A stretch of DNA of 64,000 nucleotides from Sinonovacula constricta (lineage: Eukaryota > Mollusca > Bivalvia > Cardiida > Solecurtidae): positions 27,891,624-27,955,623 of the forward strand of contig CM017555.1 in NCBI GenBank assembly GCA_007844125.1, written 5' to 3'. The notes below the pieces were generated by a model. It saw only the letters and a list, made by a program, of their open reading frames with translations. It was not told the DNA's origin and searched no databases. Position numbers and translations under genes: made by a program. Below, in pieces: positions 48,650 through 60,008 of this stretch. Every line of letters starts with the position of its first letter. The first letter of the stretch is position 1.

Positions 48650-48946
48650 AAACTCCCCGCAGTGATTACTTCCCTTGACAGTACATTATATCACTGCCAC
48701 CAGCAAGTCATTCGCCCAAATACAGGCGGATTGTTTGTTTGTTTGTTTTTTGTGGGTTTTTTTCTGGACTTATCTCCTCAAAATATAGTATCTTTCCTTT
48801 AAAAATATTAATTTATCATATTAAAAATAAAAAGTAACTTAAAATATGAAAAAATATGAAATTCAATCTCCTCGCAGCGATTACGTCATGCTACTTAAAT
48901 AATAATATAACGTACTGTCAAGGGAAGTAATCACTGCGGGGAGTTT
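48650..48946. mobile_element. Foldback/MITE-like element with perfect 35-bp inverted repeats
   Basis: Positions 48650-48684 (AAACTCCCCGCAGTGATTAC...) and 48912-48946 are exact reverse complements over 35 bases, separated by 227 bases with no coding frame. Perfect arms suggest a recent origin or gene conversion. No clear target-site duplication was seen. Confidence 0.7.
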
Positions 48947-49176
48947 GTATGAAATTATGAAAGTCAAATTTCACCGTCCTGTACAGAATACAACTAATTT
49001 TATTTATCAAAATCCCGTCTTTGTAATCAGCTACATTAAAATGCCGCTTTTTCTCGTTACATAAAAAACAATTTTGACACACTTTTTTTCGTGGCGTGAT
49101 TACGGAGGCCGCCATGTTTACTTCACGTGATACCCTATCGTCACGTGATCCTTGCTCCTTGCTGGGGGCTATTTAA

Positions 49177-50323
49177 ACCCCGGTCATATTAAGGCGTACC
49201 TGCTGTTGCGCCGGGTCTACGCCTGGAAAATCAGAAAATTTTGGAGATTTCGCACAGCAAGCGCTCGCCTGTGGTACGATTTTTTGACGGCGTAGCCCCC
49301 TCTCCACAGGCGCACGCCAAAGTTTTCCATGTAAAACTTTTTTCCACGACTGTCACGATCTTTAGCCCTCGCAGGTTGTTGCGCACTACCTGCACGCTGC
49401 CTGAACCTTTGTTGATCGCTCATCGCTTCAGTCCCACGCCTTGTAGACGCCAAAACATGATGGTGGGAAGGGTTTCCCGCGCTCGCTGCTCGCACGCCCC
49501 CTGGTCAGGTAGGGCGCCTGTGTGGCTCAGTACATGCGCCTTAAGCGCACCTTAAGCGTGCCTTATGCGCACGCATGTTTACATGGTTTCTTGGTTTCGG
49601 TTTCGCCTCGTGGGACGAGCGCACTCTCATTTATCATTTTGGCACTGTTGAGGACAGACATATATTTTCTAAATTCTGTCAAATTTTCTTTACACATATT
49701 CAGAAGGGGGTCCCCAGTATTACCACAGTATTACAAGGACAGGGTGTAAGGATAGCAGTCATGCCTCCTAAAGGAAAAGGGAAGAAAAGGGTGCAGAAAA
49801 AAGGCCAAGATTTGGTGGAGGATGACACCAGAGAGGAGCAGGAGTCTCCTGAAGGCAGACCAGAGATCAACCTCGTTATTGGTGATGTTCCACAGGCTTC
49901 TCACCCCTATATATACCAAAAATTTCTAGCGAAATCGCAACGTAAATCGCACAGTGGAGGTACCCTGCATGTGCGCCTGTTGCTCCTGCAAGGCACACTG
50001 CATGTACCTCAAGCGTGCGATGTTTAAAAAATCGTGCATGAAGCGCACGAGGCGCAAGATTGTGGTACAATATGTGTGCGCTGAGGGCAAGCTGCCCACG
50101 CCAGGCGCACGCCTCAAAAATTGTCACAGACGCAGACAATCGCAGCCATATGCGTGCCTGGCCTGCACCCTATGCGTAATACACGCTCAACAAGCCCACG
50201 CCAGCTGCACAAGATGAAACTTATGGTTTGAGGCGCAAGATCTTGGGCCTGCGACCCCTACCTCCCAGAAATTTCAGAAATCGCACGACCAAAAAATCGT
50301 GCGCCTTTAATGTGACCGGGGTT
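49177..50323. mobile_element. DNA transposon with ACCCCGGTCA ends and TTAA target site
   Basis: The left end is TTAA|ACCCCGGTCATATTAAGGCG and the right end reads inversely with GACCGGGGTT|TTAA, flanked by TTAA at 49173-49176 and 50324-50327. The 1.15-kb interior is unusually GC-rich and full of GCGCACG-type motifs on both arms, plus a CGCACGA/TCGTGCG hairpin near the right end. TTAA targets are known for piggyBac and Kolobok. No transposase is present, so it is non-autonomous. Confidence 0.6.
49761..50027 (+). CDS. Open frame inside the TTAA element, uncertain
   Basis: From ATG 49761 it encodes MPPKGKGKKRVQKKGQDLVE, then Glu/Pro-rich sequence. The first 45 residues look protein-like and charged. 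The rest reads through the GCGCACG repeats and is doubtful. It may be a captured exon or a remnant of the element's own protein. Confidence 0.3.
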   Translation: MPPKGKGKKRVQKKGQDLVEDDTREEQESPEGRPEINLVIGDVPQASHPYIYQKFLAKSQRKSHSGGTLHVRLLLLQGTLHVPQACDV

Positions 50324-50532
50324 TTAAGTAGCAACGCGTGACGTAATCGCTGTGAGGAGATTGAGAGAAACGCTTTCGATTTTTCTCAACAAAATGAGCG
50401 TTTAGAAAACACGGATTAAACAGTGACGTCAAATGTATGTGTGACGTCATAAAATTATGTTCTAATAGTTATTTAAGGTAAAACTTAGTAAGGGTTTACT
50501 GCAATTATGCTATAGGTGTCGGGTTTAGACGA

Positions 50533-51828
50533 GTGTCGGCGTTACCCTACATTACTATATGTCTCCGAACTGCTCTCGTGGCAATAAACGGCGGGGTGAT
50601 GATATGCAATGTGACGTAATCTTCTTTTAAATTGCTACTCGATCACCCTTTCCGATACACGTTTTTTCTTACACGTGTACACTTATCATATGTAAATAAT
50701 AACATTTTTATGTAGATAAACTAAATCGTATTTACCACCGTAAAATAGTAAAGTATTAAGCCAAGTCATGAAGCCACGCTTAGCATACTTAGATAAACAT
50801 AATTTATTAAACTGGCTACTGTCATTGTATCGATATAATCATGTCAGAAATGTTCGTAACAATGTTAAAACATTCCAAAAATTGTTAAAGAAAACATTAA
50901 AATAAACTTTCACAACAGATCTATCATTCTTATTTGGTAAAATATCTTCATGTATTAAATAACGTAAACTATGTTGTTCTTTAAAAGAAATTAGCATTTG
51001 TAGGCAGATGTTTTAATGTTTAAAATTGCAGTATTTGCATTTAGACACGATTTTCTGTGTTTGATATTGTTATCTTCCAAATAAACCATTTTGTTTCATT
51101 TTGAGCTGGAGATAACACAATTATGTTGGAACTGACTGCTGGGACCTACAAGTTTTACTTTCTTCCAGTTATTACTTCTTGATTTACATGTATAATATTA
51201 TTAACACAGTCTTCTTAATTGTTCATTGGACTTGTCCATATCGCATTTGGCATACACACAATCTAAAAAGTGTTGCTCTCTTAGATTTACAGAGTGTACA
51301 TATTCTCTTGGATAGGCCTATCAACTGTAGTTTATGCTCTGTAAAAACAACGTGGTGACTGCCAAACTCCTGTCCTCTCTTATAATCTCATAATTAAATA
51401 TATGTAGTGTATCCACTTTTTTTCTCTCACAGATTCTAATCTAATTTGTATTACCCTAATTAAATGTTCGAATGGGAATTGATTGCTTCCCCGTTATTCT
51501 AATTTATAAAATTTAATATTACTTTTTGTTTTGATGCTGAGACTTTTTTTTCAAAAAATTATTAATAGCTTTAAAAATATAGATTTCTCTCATTCAATTC
51601 TTTTGTTTTTAAGTTTATTTGGATTATATTTGTCGGATTTGATTTTAATATATAAAAATATATTCTTTGTGTCTAACATCGTTAGGACACAGTTTTCCAC
51701 TTGTTATATTAAAAAGATACTTCTTTTTATAGAATGTTGTGCAGTTATTTCCAACGACATGAGCGTCATTATCGCTCGATTCTACACTTCTTCTTAAATC
51801 GACCCAATCTAATATTGCTTGAGAATAA
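50533..51828. other. Non-coding stretch
   Basis: A+T-rich spacer between two transposon clusters; nothing recognised. Confidence 0.5.
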
Positions 51829-51837
51829 TATGCCATG
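51829..51837. repeat. Left target-site duplication TATGCCATG
   Basis: Identical 9-mer at 60009-60017 on the other side of the inverted-repeat element. Confidence 0.75.
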
Positions 51838-52613
51838 TTGAACCGGAATTTTCACACATACGAATATGTCACACGTGTGAAGAATTCGTACGAATTCCTC
51901 ACAACTTTTGTGACAAATACATACGAATATGTCAAACATTTGTTAAAATACAGTTCAGAACCCATTCCCCCATTGAAAACAAAACGAATTCCTCATGAAA
52001 AAGGTGGAAAAGCATTTGCTAAAAGTTTGTTCATACGGAATATTCACACATTCTTAACATCTGTTTATGAGACTTAGACGCATCAATGGTATGGCGTTTT
52101 ATGCTTCTCTAAGACAGGGGAACATATAGTCGCCTGCGTCTCACGCGTAAACCGGTCAGTCAGTCTGCAGTCATTTATCTCCATCGGTGCTCAGGTAAAT
52201 AGCAAAATACAGAGATGTAACTTTGCACAACGATAGAGCGTTTTGTACAGTGACAAGAACCATAACTATGAATGGTTCCATTTTAAATTATCTCCTTTTT
52301 TGGGAAAGGGTGTTCGGAGCATAACTCAAAACGTCTTTTAGAAGCATAATTATTACTTCAAAGTTTAATACAGCTTATTGAAAGAAAATGCAAGGGGGAG
52401 AACACGGACTTTCGATTGTTTCTAACAATTATTTCACTTGTAAGGGAAAAAGTCAAAATTGTAGTATTAAACCGCAACTTAAAATGTGCTCATTGAGAGA
52501 AATAAAGTTACAAAAAACACGATAATCTGGATGATTCCACTTTATTTATATCCCTTTATTAAATAAAAAATACTTTGTAACTTGAAAAATATTGAAGTCT
52601 GCCTGATGGTGAT

Positions 52614-52809
52614 TGTAGTGCTTAAACAAGGGAGTTAACTTCGGTATTATTTGTATCTTCTAATTATTCTGGCGTATAAAAAATGAAACACTGAGGTTTT
52701 TCCTGGCGATGAAGCCATGCGTCCACGTTGTTATATCTGAAAATAAAAGTGTTAAAGAACCTCTCACGGGTTGAGATTTGTTTCTTTAGTTCGTATGAAC
52801 AAAACATCA
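52614..52809 (+). repeat. 5' LTR of the Gypsy element
   Basis: Begins TGTAGTGCTTAAAC, ends CGTATGAACAAAACATCA, and matches 57115-57311. It contains TATAAAAAATG-like and AATAAAA motifs that could serve as promoter or polyadenylation signals (inference). Confidence 0.85.
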
Positions 52810-52836
52810 ACTGTAGACGCGGGAAAACGGCCGCGC

Positions 52837-53730
52837 AACTTCCATCATTTGCACCGTTTATCGTCCAAAGTGGACTGAATGACGCAAACACGAACTCTGT
52901 AGGTGTTCGGTGGCGGAAATGGATTTCAAAGTTTGAAAACATGATATATGCGCTCGACATAACAGACGACAAGAGCAAAAAGACTCTTCTTCTTCAATAC
53001 CGTAATGATGAAACCTACGACATATTTGATTTTTTTTTCTGACGTTGACAAGGGAATCGGCGCAACAAGGGAGGTAACCAATGCCGACGGAGAAGTTGTT
53101 AAAGTTCCAGAGGAATACAGTAAGCTGTGCAATTCATCCAAGACATAATGTATGCCAAAGCAAAATCTAAGTTTCGAAGTATACAAGTTCCGTCAAGCCA
53201 AACAGAGCCAGGTTAGGGAAGTGACTCTTTCTGTACACATCTACGTACACTTGCAAGCACCTGCAACTTTCATGATAAAGACAGCGAAAAAGCGGCGCAA
53301 ATAATTCAGAGATGTACATCATCTCGAATTAGAAGACGGGCACTTCGAGACAACTTTGGAAAAACTCGTTGAGGAGACACGTGCCATGGAGCTCTCAGAA
53401 AAGCGTGCGACGGAAATGGAGGCTTCCATTATTAAACCCGTGAACGCAGTACATGTACGCCAGGAGAGTGTGCATCGCCGTGGTTCGAGTTTTGGTCATG
53501 GTCGTGCTTGTGGTAGAACCCATAGTCACGAAGTTGTACGGGGCAAACCGGAACACAACATCAACCGTCAGTCAAAATGCGGTAACTGCGGAGGAAGTAG
53601 ACGGCACCAACATTGTCCTGCTGAGGGGAGAGTGTGTAGAAACCGTAAAAAGCTCAATCACTTTGCAAAGTTCTGCAAATCCAAATCACATAGAGTTAAC
53701 TTTATTCAAGCACCAAAACAGACATCAGAT
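52837..53730 (+). pseudogene. gag remnant of the Gypsy element
   Basis: Gag forms the particle and binds the RNA. A capsid-like part (FAPFIVQSG; RWRKWISKFENMIYALDITD) is open to 53042. It then continues across stops and frame changes into the frame open from 53356, with RAMELSEKRATEME and a nucleocapsid (CGNCGG..HQHC). The second zinc knuckle has Arg in place of its second Cys (CRNR), so it probably cannot bind zinc. Confidence 0.75.
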
Positions 53731-54177
53731 AAATTAAGAGACAGTTCTTCTGATGAATATGTGTTTAATGTGCATCATAATGATTCTGACAATGCTATTC
53801 CTTCTGTGCATGCCCAAGTGTTTGATTGTAGCATAAAATTTCTTGATGATAAAGGGTCAAGTGTGAATATTATCAATAAGAATTTGTTCTCAAAATTTAA
53901 GACCAAACCATCTCTCAAACAGCCAGTGCCTATGATTTCCACAAATGGGTCAAATACACCATTAAACGTCATTGGGTATTTCACAGCTGATATCAAGTAC
54001 AAAGTAAGATCCGTAAAACAGAATTGTATGTTGTTAAAACCACTGACTCTAGGTATGCCAGTTGTCTTCTTGGGGCTAAAGCTGCCCAGTCACTGCACAT
54101 TATTCACTTTGCTTTTACTGCTCCTGTCTCTAGTTCTCAGTAACTTTCCCTATTCGTTGGAAAAATGGGAAAGATAA
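53731..54177 (+). pseudogene. Protease remnant of the Gypsy element
   Basis: In the same frame as the zinc knuckles there is a pepsin-like fold signature, FLDDKGSSVNIINKNLF, where retroelement proteases have D-T/S-G-A-S. Lys stands in the Thr/Ser position, so the active-site triad is damaged. It is followed by TNGSNTPLNVIGYF, a typical later protease strand. The frame stops at 54175-54177. Confidence 0.65.
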
Positions 54178-54951
54178 TCGGAGCCAAGGTGAAACTACAC
54201 ATCAACAAAGATGTATCTCCAGTAACACAGCGCCATAGGCGCATTCCTATTCATGCACGAAAAGATGTTGAGGCAGAAATCAAGCATCTGGAAGACCTTG
54301 TGTCTCTGGACCTACTCCATAGGTCAGCCCCATTGTAATTTTGCCCCAAAGCCCAAAGGTGTCTGTATAGACATGCGAAAGGCTAACAAAGCCAATTCCA
54401 GAGAGAAGCACCCTGTACCCACTGTTGAAGATCTGAGGGTAGATCTTAACTCTTCTGTTGTTTTCAGCAAATTGGACCTATCCAATGCATACCACCAGTT
54501 GAAAATTGATAAGGACAATCGTTATATAACCACATTCTCAACTCACATTGGTTTGAGGCCTTACAAACGGCTGTTGTTTGGGGTACACGCAGCTTCCGAG
54601 ATCTTTCAGAAAAAGATTGCTAACTTGCTGGCAGACATACCGGCCGCGAAAAACCTTTCTGACGATGTTATTGTTCATGGTAAAACGCAGACAGATCATG
54701 GCCATGCTTTGAAGCTGACGTTCGACAGGCTTAGCAGCAGTGGTGATAGGCTCAACAAGTACAAATGCTTATTTTCAGTGAACAAGATTACTTTCTTTGG
54801 CAATGTTTTAAGCAGTGTAGGGGTGTCAGCTGATCTAGAGAAGGTTAAAGCTATTTTTGGCCAGTCACCGCCACAGAACCCAGCTGAGATAAGGTCATTT
54901 CAATATGGTCTGACTCAATATGTTGCTCGTTATATACCTTTGCAACATTGA
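54178..54951 (+). pseudogene. Reverse transcriptase remnant of the Gypsy element
   Basis: The upstream part (RRIPIHARKDVEAEIKHLED) is in a different frame from the main block, showing a frameshift near 54310. The main block has FSKLDLSNAYHQLKI with the first catalytic Asp, GVHAASEIFQ, and LSDDVIVHG with the two catalytic Asps. The thumb-adjacent KYKCLFSVNKITFFG follows. The catalytic residues survive but the frame ends at 54951 before the connection domain. Confidence 0.85.
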
Positions 54952-55064
54952 CTGAGCCCCTTCGGCGACTCTCTAAGCATCATGTTCCTTGGTCCTGGTC
55001 TCAGAACAGAAATCGTTTGACAACCTAAAATCTGCTTTGTCTAGTAGCAAGGTGATGGTATACT

Positions 55065-55349
55065 TTGATCCCAACAAGTCTACAAGAAGTTCTTGGTGAT
55101 GCTTCCCCAGATGGTGTCTCTGCTATACTTTCTCAAGGAGGCAAATTTGTTTGTTATGCTAGTCGTGCCCTCACCGATGTCGAACAGCGATATTCACCAA
55201 CAGATCGCGAAATGTTGGCTGTTGTGTATGGTATTAAGCATTACCACCTGTACCTGTTCGCCTCTGAATTCAAAGAGATAACAGATCACAAACCTCTTTT
55301 AGATATTGTCCACTCTCAGAAACACGCTTCAGCTCGTATGGAGCGATAG
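55065..55349 (+). pseudogene. RNase H remnant of the Gypsy element
   Basis: RNase H degrades the RNA of the RNA-DNA hybrid. The motifs DASPDGVSAIL, YASRALTDVEQRYSPTDRE and ITDHKPLLDI give the expected Asp, Glu and Asp. A stop interrupts just after RMER at 55347-55349, and a following frame (55362-55559) continues with LEFRPGKSNPADYKSR, normally joined to it. Confidence 0.85.
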
Positions 55350-55361
55350 AGAATTCGTCTA

Positions 55362-55559
55362 ATGTCTTATCAGTTTGCTCTAGAGTTTCGGCCTGGCAAG
55401 TCAAACCCTGCTGACTATAAGAGCAGACACCCCTATGAAAAACCAAGATGTAACAATGCTGCTGAAGCCTATGTTGCTTACATTTGTCAGCACTCTTTTC
55501 CAAAGACAATGCCACTTGATAAAGTTAGACGTGCCACACAAAAGAGTTCTATCCTATAA
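55362..55559 (+). pseudogene. RNase H to integrase linker remnant
   Basis: It encodes FALEFRPGKSNPADYKSRHP, a conserved tether sequence between RNase H and integrase in this group. It is shifted out of frame from both neighbours. Confidence 0.75.
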
Positions 55560-55588
55560 CAGGTCATGATTGCTATTCAGAGTGGTAG

Positions 55589-56152
55589 GTGGTGGGGAAG
55601 GTGTGGTTCCCTGGCATTGACAAGCTAGTTGAAAACACTGTCAAGGCTTGCATTCCGTGTCACGCTTCCCTGAAACAAAAGCTTGAACCTGCATGCCCAA
55701 CAGTCCTTCCTCCTGAACCTTGGTCTGAAGTGGCAGTTGATTTTGCTGGTCCATTTCCTTCTGGACAGTACCTGCTTGTTTTCATTGATGAACATAGTCG
55801 GTTTCCAGAGGTAGAAGTTGTTAACTCTATTTCTGCAAAAGTTGTTATTTCTAGGCCTAATTCAATATTCTCACAACAAGATTATCCCAGAGTTGTGAAA
55901 TCTGATAATGGCCAGCCTTTCCAAGGCCAGGAATATGCTGAGTTTGCTGTTGCTTGTGGGTTTAAGCATCGGAGGATCACTCCGTTATGGTATGAGGCCA
56001 ATGGAACTGTCGAGAGGTTCATGGGTACTATAAACAAATTTGTACATTCTGCAGTCACCAATAAGCGTGATTGGAGAGAAATGAACTTCCCTTTTTTCTC
56101 ATGCACTACAGGGCTCCCCCACCCCCAGTGCATCCAGATTTTGCCCATTTGA
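55589..56152 (+). pseudogene. Integrase remnant of the Gypsy element
   Basis: Integrase joins the DNA copy to the host genome. It retains part of the zinc-binding region (VWFPGIDKLVENTVKACIPC), then AVDFAGPF with the first Asp, VKSDNGQPF with the second Asp, and ANGTVERF with the Glu. The DDE triad is therefore present. The frame stops at 56152 after a poly-Pro-like CHASLKQ-type linker further up and a degraded end. Confidence 0.85.
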
Positions 56153-56323
56153 GGCCTTAACTGGTAGAAAGATGAATATAATAGCTTCCTAGAGATTTCA
56201 AAGCCCAATTCTGTCTTTACTCACAATTCACACAATGATGCAGTAAGCAAGTCTAAGATGAAGGAGTACGAAGACAAAAAATGACATACAGCTCCATCTT
56301 ATCTCTCTCAGGGTGACCATAAA

Positions 56324-56638
56324 TTGGTCAAGCAACTCAAGTTAGACAAGCTCACACCCCCATACGACCCGGACCCTTATATTGTTCTAGAAAAGAGACG
56401 TAGTATGGTAATTGCGAATCGTGGCGGTCATACCATTACCCGAAATTCCTCCCAGTTCAGACCGGTCAAAATTAGTGACTCTGTAGAAGATGAGGAATTT
56501 GAATCTTATCCGAGCCAGTCTCAACATTCACCGGAGACTGAGTTATATGAGCAAGAACCTCCAGTTTTGTCTGGCCAGTCCCCTGTTAAGCCAAATCATG
56601 TTTATATCTTTCCACCTGCACTTAGAAGAAATCCCTAG
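56324..56638 (+). pseudogene. Integrase C-terminal remnant of the Gypsy element
   Basis: It encodes KLTPPYDPDPYIVLEKRRS then GGHTITRNSSQFRPV, the SH3-like DNA-binding tail usual in this group. It is out of frame with the core at 55589-56152. Confidence 0.75.
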
Positions 56639-57114
56639 CGTACTGAAGATACTCTAGAGATATGCTGATTTTAAGATAGGCTGAACATTGTACTTTTAAG
56701 TCTGTGATACAAAGTGCCTGATCAAAGTTAAGAGTTTTCAGTAACTAGTAGATTAATTATCATGTCATGATGTAATCTAAGTTGGGGTCATATAAACATT
56801 ATTTTCATTAAAGCCAATATGTAAACATTAATTTGCAGTTCTGGTTTCTCAAATATTCTTGCTCTCAAGAGTAGTTTATGTTATTTTTTTGTTTAAATAA
56901 TATAAGATTCATTTCACAGTATAATAAAAGAAATTTTTAAGTGTCTAACAGATCTAGTCATAAATATTAGATATACTAACATGTTGTTGCCATATCTTTT
57001 CCAGTCAAATAATATGCCTATGAACATTTGTGTAAAGCTGATTATTGTCACTATATGAATGTAGATGGGTGTTTTTACAAATGCCACACAGGCATTGTTT
57101 AAAGTTGATGTGAA

Positions 57115-57311
57115 TGTAGTGTTTAAACAAGAGAGTAAGCTTCGGTATTATTTGTATCTCCTATTCATACTGTCGTGTAAAAAATGAAACACTGAGGGTT
57201 TTTTCGGGCGAAGAAGCCATGCGTCCTCGTTGTTAATATCTGAAAATATATAGTTAAAGAACTTCTCACGGGTTGAGATTTGTTTCTTTAGTTCGTATGA
57301 ACCACACATCA
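57115..57311 (+). repeat. 3' LTR of the Gypsy element
   Basis: Begins TGTAGTGTTTAAAC, ends CGTATGAACCACACATCA, and is followed at once by the GTGAT target duplication. Confidence 0.85.
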
Positions 57312-57316
57312 GTGAT

Positions 57317-59840
57317 GCTTACCTCTTTGTTTGCACGACGGTTGCAGGGTTTAAGAGTTTATGAAGGTTTATAGGGAAATATAGGGAACATAGAAGCTCG
57401 ATCTGTTTCTTTTAACCCTGTCGTTTTCTTGCTGATTTGATTCTAGGGGCTCTGGTCTCGGTAAGGCCTGTACCCATCCTTTTGCTTGATAATGTCATTA
57501 GCTTCTTATGTTTAACTGTTTGTGTACTTTTGCATTCAGCATTTTCTAGTTGATGGGTGAGTTGGGTTTTTTTTCAACAAGACAACTTGTACTTGCGTGT
57601 TCATTTGAGAACCTGTTAAGGCAAGTGTGAGGTTGAGGCACCCTAGAACCTGGTATTAACTTCGAGTGGCAAAACAATTTGACACTGACCGTTCCATTGC
57701 GGTAACCCATCAGGTTCATTTTCATTAATTGTTTGTGGTGTCTATTTTAAAATTGATCATTTTGCAAATCTCTTTTCCTTTCTACTTTTTGGCTGTGTGG
57801 GGAGGCTGTGTCTTCTGCATGTTGCAATGCCCAGTTTGCATATTTCACTTTCTTAGTTGAAAAGCTGTTGTACTGAGCATATGGTGAATGGAAATGATTA
57901 GTCTATATTTTAATTATCTCTCTAGTTGCAAAGAAAGCATGTCCGGATAATAACTCGAAAGGTACCAGAGATATTGACTGGAAACTAGCGCTGAGTGAGC
58001 AGAGTAGAGTGTTAAAAAAACATTGACTCTGGTTGGTCGTCTTGTTGATTTTGTAAAAGACATTTTTAACAAGAAAAATGCTGTTCTACAGACGGTTATA
58101 TCCGCAGTATGGTTGATTTTAATTTTATTTTTTACCGCCTCTGTTGTTGTTTTTTGTTGTTGTTTTTTGTGTGTATTTTTTGTTGTTGTTTTTTTGTGTA
58201 TTTTTCTTTCCTTTTTTCAGTAACAGTATAAAAGGACATGACTGAAAACAGAACATTTCGAAATCACATATAATTCCCGGTTTACCGTACATATCGTATT
58301 ACGGTTAAGGGGGTCAGGGCGTTGTGATAATGGTAATTGTGTGTAGAGCAGTTTGAGGCAAACTTGTTTTATGCTGGTGAACGTTAAAAATAGCGAAAGC
58401 TTTCTAACATATTCTATTTGATTAAATGATAAATTGTAACTTATAATAAAATATCTAAGGCTGAAACGCTATTGCATTTTTTTAATTCAAATAAGCAGAC
58501 TTTTTTTGTGTCTTTTTTTTAAACAGCGACCCGAGTCCTAAAATGATTTCAAGAGTCCTAAAACTTTCATTAGATTATTTTTCCTTTATTGCTTAGAAAT
58601 AAATTTATGATGCAGTTTGGCTTATTTTGTAACATATGATTGGGTGTTGATGCCGAAATTTGTGCATATAAAGTTGTTCATCAACAAGTTCGGAAATTGC
58701 TAACGCTGTGATCACCATTATTAATCGAGAAAACTGATAAAATAGCATAAAAAGAAATTATTTTGGTACCATTCACTTTATTTTAACAAATGCAATAAAT
58801 AGCTTATGAAAAATTTGTTGATTTCCATAAAGAGCTTTGAAAATACGATCAATTTTACGCATAACTGCTATGTCGTTAATATATACGCGCACCCCGCTGA
58901 CCGATTGTATGGAATATGGGGCTTCCGTTGTTTAGAAATGAATTTCGAACAGTTGCTCTGCGCATAATTATAATGTGGTCCTGGCGGAAGTGCCGAAATA
59001 CGCTTTCGCAGACATTTATTTATACATATCAATTTTCTACTACTGTCTCTAAAAGGAAAAAATAACTTTTTATTAATATTATATATATATTAGAACGATT
59101 TATTGCAAACAAGTTACACAACTAAAAACTATTGGCAATATTAATGAAACATTGCACTATTTTTCCTCATTTGCGCTTCCGGTCAAATTTGGCGTTTAAA
59201 TTATGGACTTATATTATGTAATGAAATATGGGACGTTCTACAAATAAAACCCTATAGATTACATTTAGGGGGTCTGCAGTTCATACATATATGAACGATA
59301 GCTTTTGATTACCATATTTACATTATAACTCTTGTGTACAAACATTGACCAAAAAACAACAAAAAACGTACTAATATAAGAATTGCATTACTTTTGTACG
59401 CATTTATAATCGTGCATAAAAACAGAAATGTACACGAACATATGAGGAAGGAAAAGTTAAAGGGGTAATTAATCTCAATTAAAAATATTACATGCAGCTT
59501 CCCTACTCTGTAACTCTGAAAATCTGGCGTCAAATATCGTCGAAGCAATATTTGTTACATGTTATAGGTGTTGTTGGTTTTTCTATTCTGTTACATTTAT
59601 GATTGTTGCTTGGTCAATAACTTTAATGCATAGGTTATGAAACTTGCTCAGAATCGGCCCATAGAATATAAAATATAATGCCTCATAAAGAAGCATATTC
59701 AAAACGTTCTAATCTGAACTTGACAAATCACACACACCCATTCGTTTTATCTTCATTCTGCTGCAATTGATCTGTTGTTCGTAACCTTCACAAAGACCCT
59801 TATCATATACATACCAGTTTTTATTACATGTGAAACATTC
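57317..59840. other. Interior right part of the inverted-repeat element
   Basis: No transposase or other protein signature is recognised. TTG-rich low-complexity sequence is present near 58139-58200. Confidence 0.5.
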
Positions 59841-60008
59841 TTACGAATTCCTCACAGTTTATTACTAAAGTTGTGAACAATATGTACGTACTAACAGATG
59901 TCTTCAAACAAGCGTTCGAAAATTTCACAAGACATACTTGTGACCTTTTAGTACGAATTTGTCACACATGTGACATATTCGTATGTGTGTGTGGTAATTC
60001 CGGTTCAG

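Larger units (their letters stand above)
48863..50364. repeat. Long inverted repeat pair flanking the TTAA element
   Basis: 48863-48899 (TCAATCTCCTCGCAGCGATT...) matches the reverse complement of 50323-50364 apart from a short insertion and a few substitutions. The arms resemble the 35-bp arms at 48650/48946 (CTCC.CGCAG.GATTAC), so they look related by descent. Confidence 0.65.
52614..57311 (+). mobile_element. Gypsy-type LTR retrotransposon, degenerate but with both LTRs and target duplication
   Basis: Two direct repeats of about 196 bases (52614-52809 and 57115-57311) start TGTAGTG and end ACATCA, the usual TG..CA borders. They are flanked by the 5-bp duplication GTGAT at 52609-52613 and 57312-57316. 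Between them, in plus-strand order, are gag, protease, reverse transcriptase, RNase H and integrase. This is the order of the Gypsy group, where integrase follows RNase H. Frames are interrupted repeatedly, so the copy is dead. By hand count the LTRs differ at about 20 positions, indicating an old insertion. Confidence 0.9.
51838..60008. mobile_element. 8.17-kb terminal-inverted-repeat element with 9-bp target duplication, hosting a nested retrotransposon
   Basis: The ends TTGAACCGGAATT (51838) and AATTCCGGTTCAG (to 60008) are inverted repeats. The match continues for about 45 bases through ACATACGAATATGTCACA..TGTGTGA and AATTCGTAC. The 9-mer TATGCCATG flanks both ends (51829-51837 and 60009-60017). 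Subterminal motifs such as TACGAATTCCTCACA recur in both arms. Removing the nested LTR element leaves about 3.47 kb without a recognisable transposase. Target duplications of 8-9 bp are known for hAT, Mutator-like and Merlin elements; I cannot assign it. Confidence 0.75.

Noticed and set aside
49217..49555. Open frames on both strands in the left arm of the TTAA element
   Set aside because: The GC-rich repeat arm lacks stops by composition; the frames overlap on opposite strands and show no protein-like pattern.
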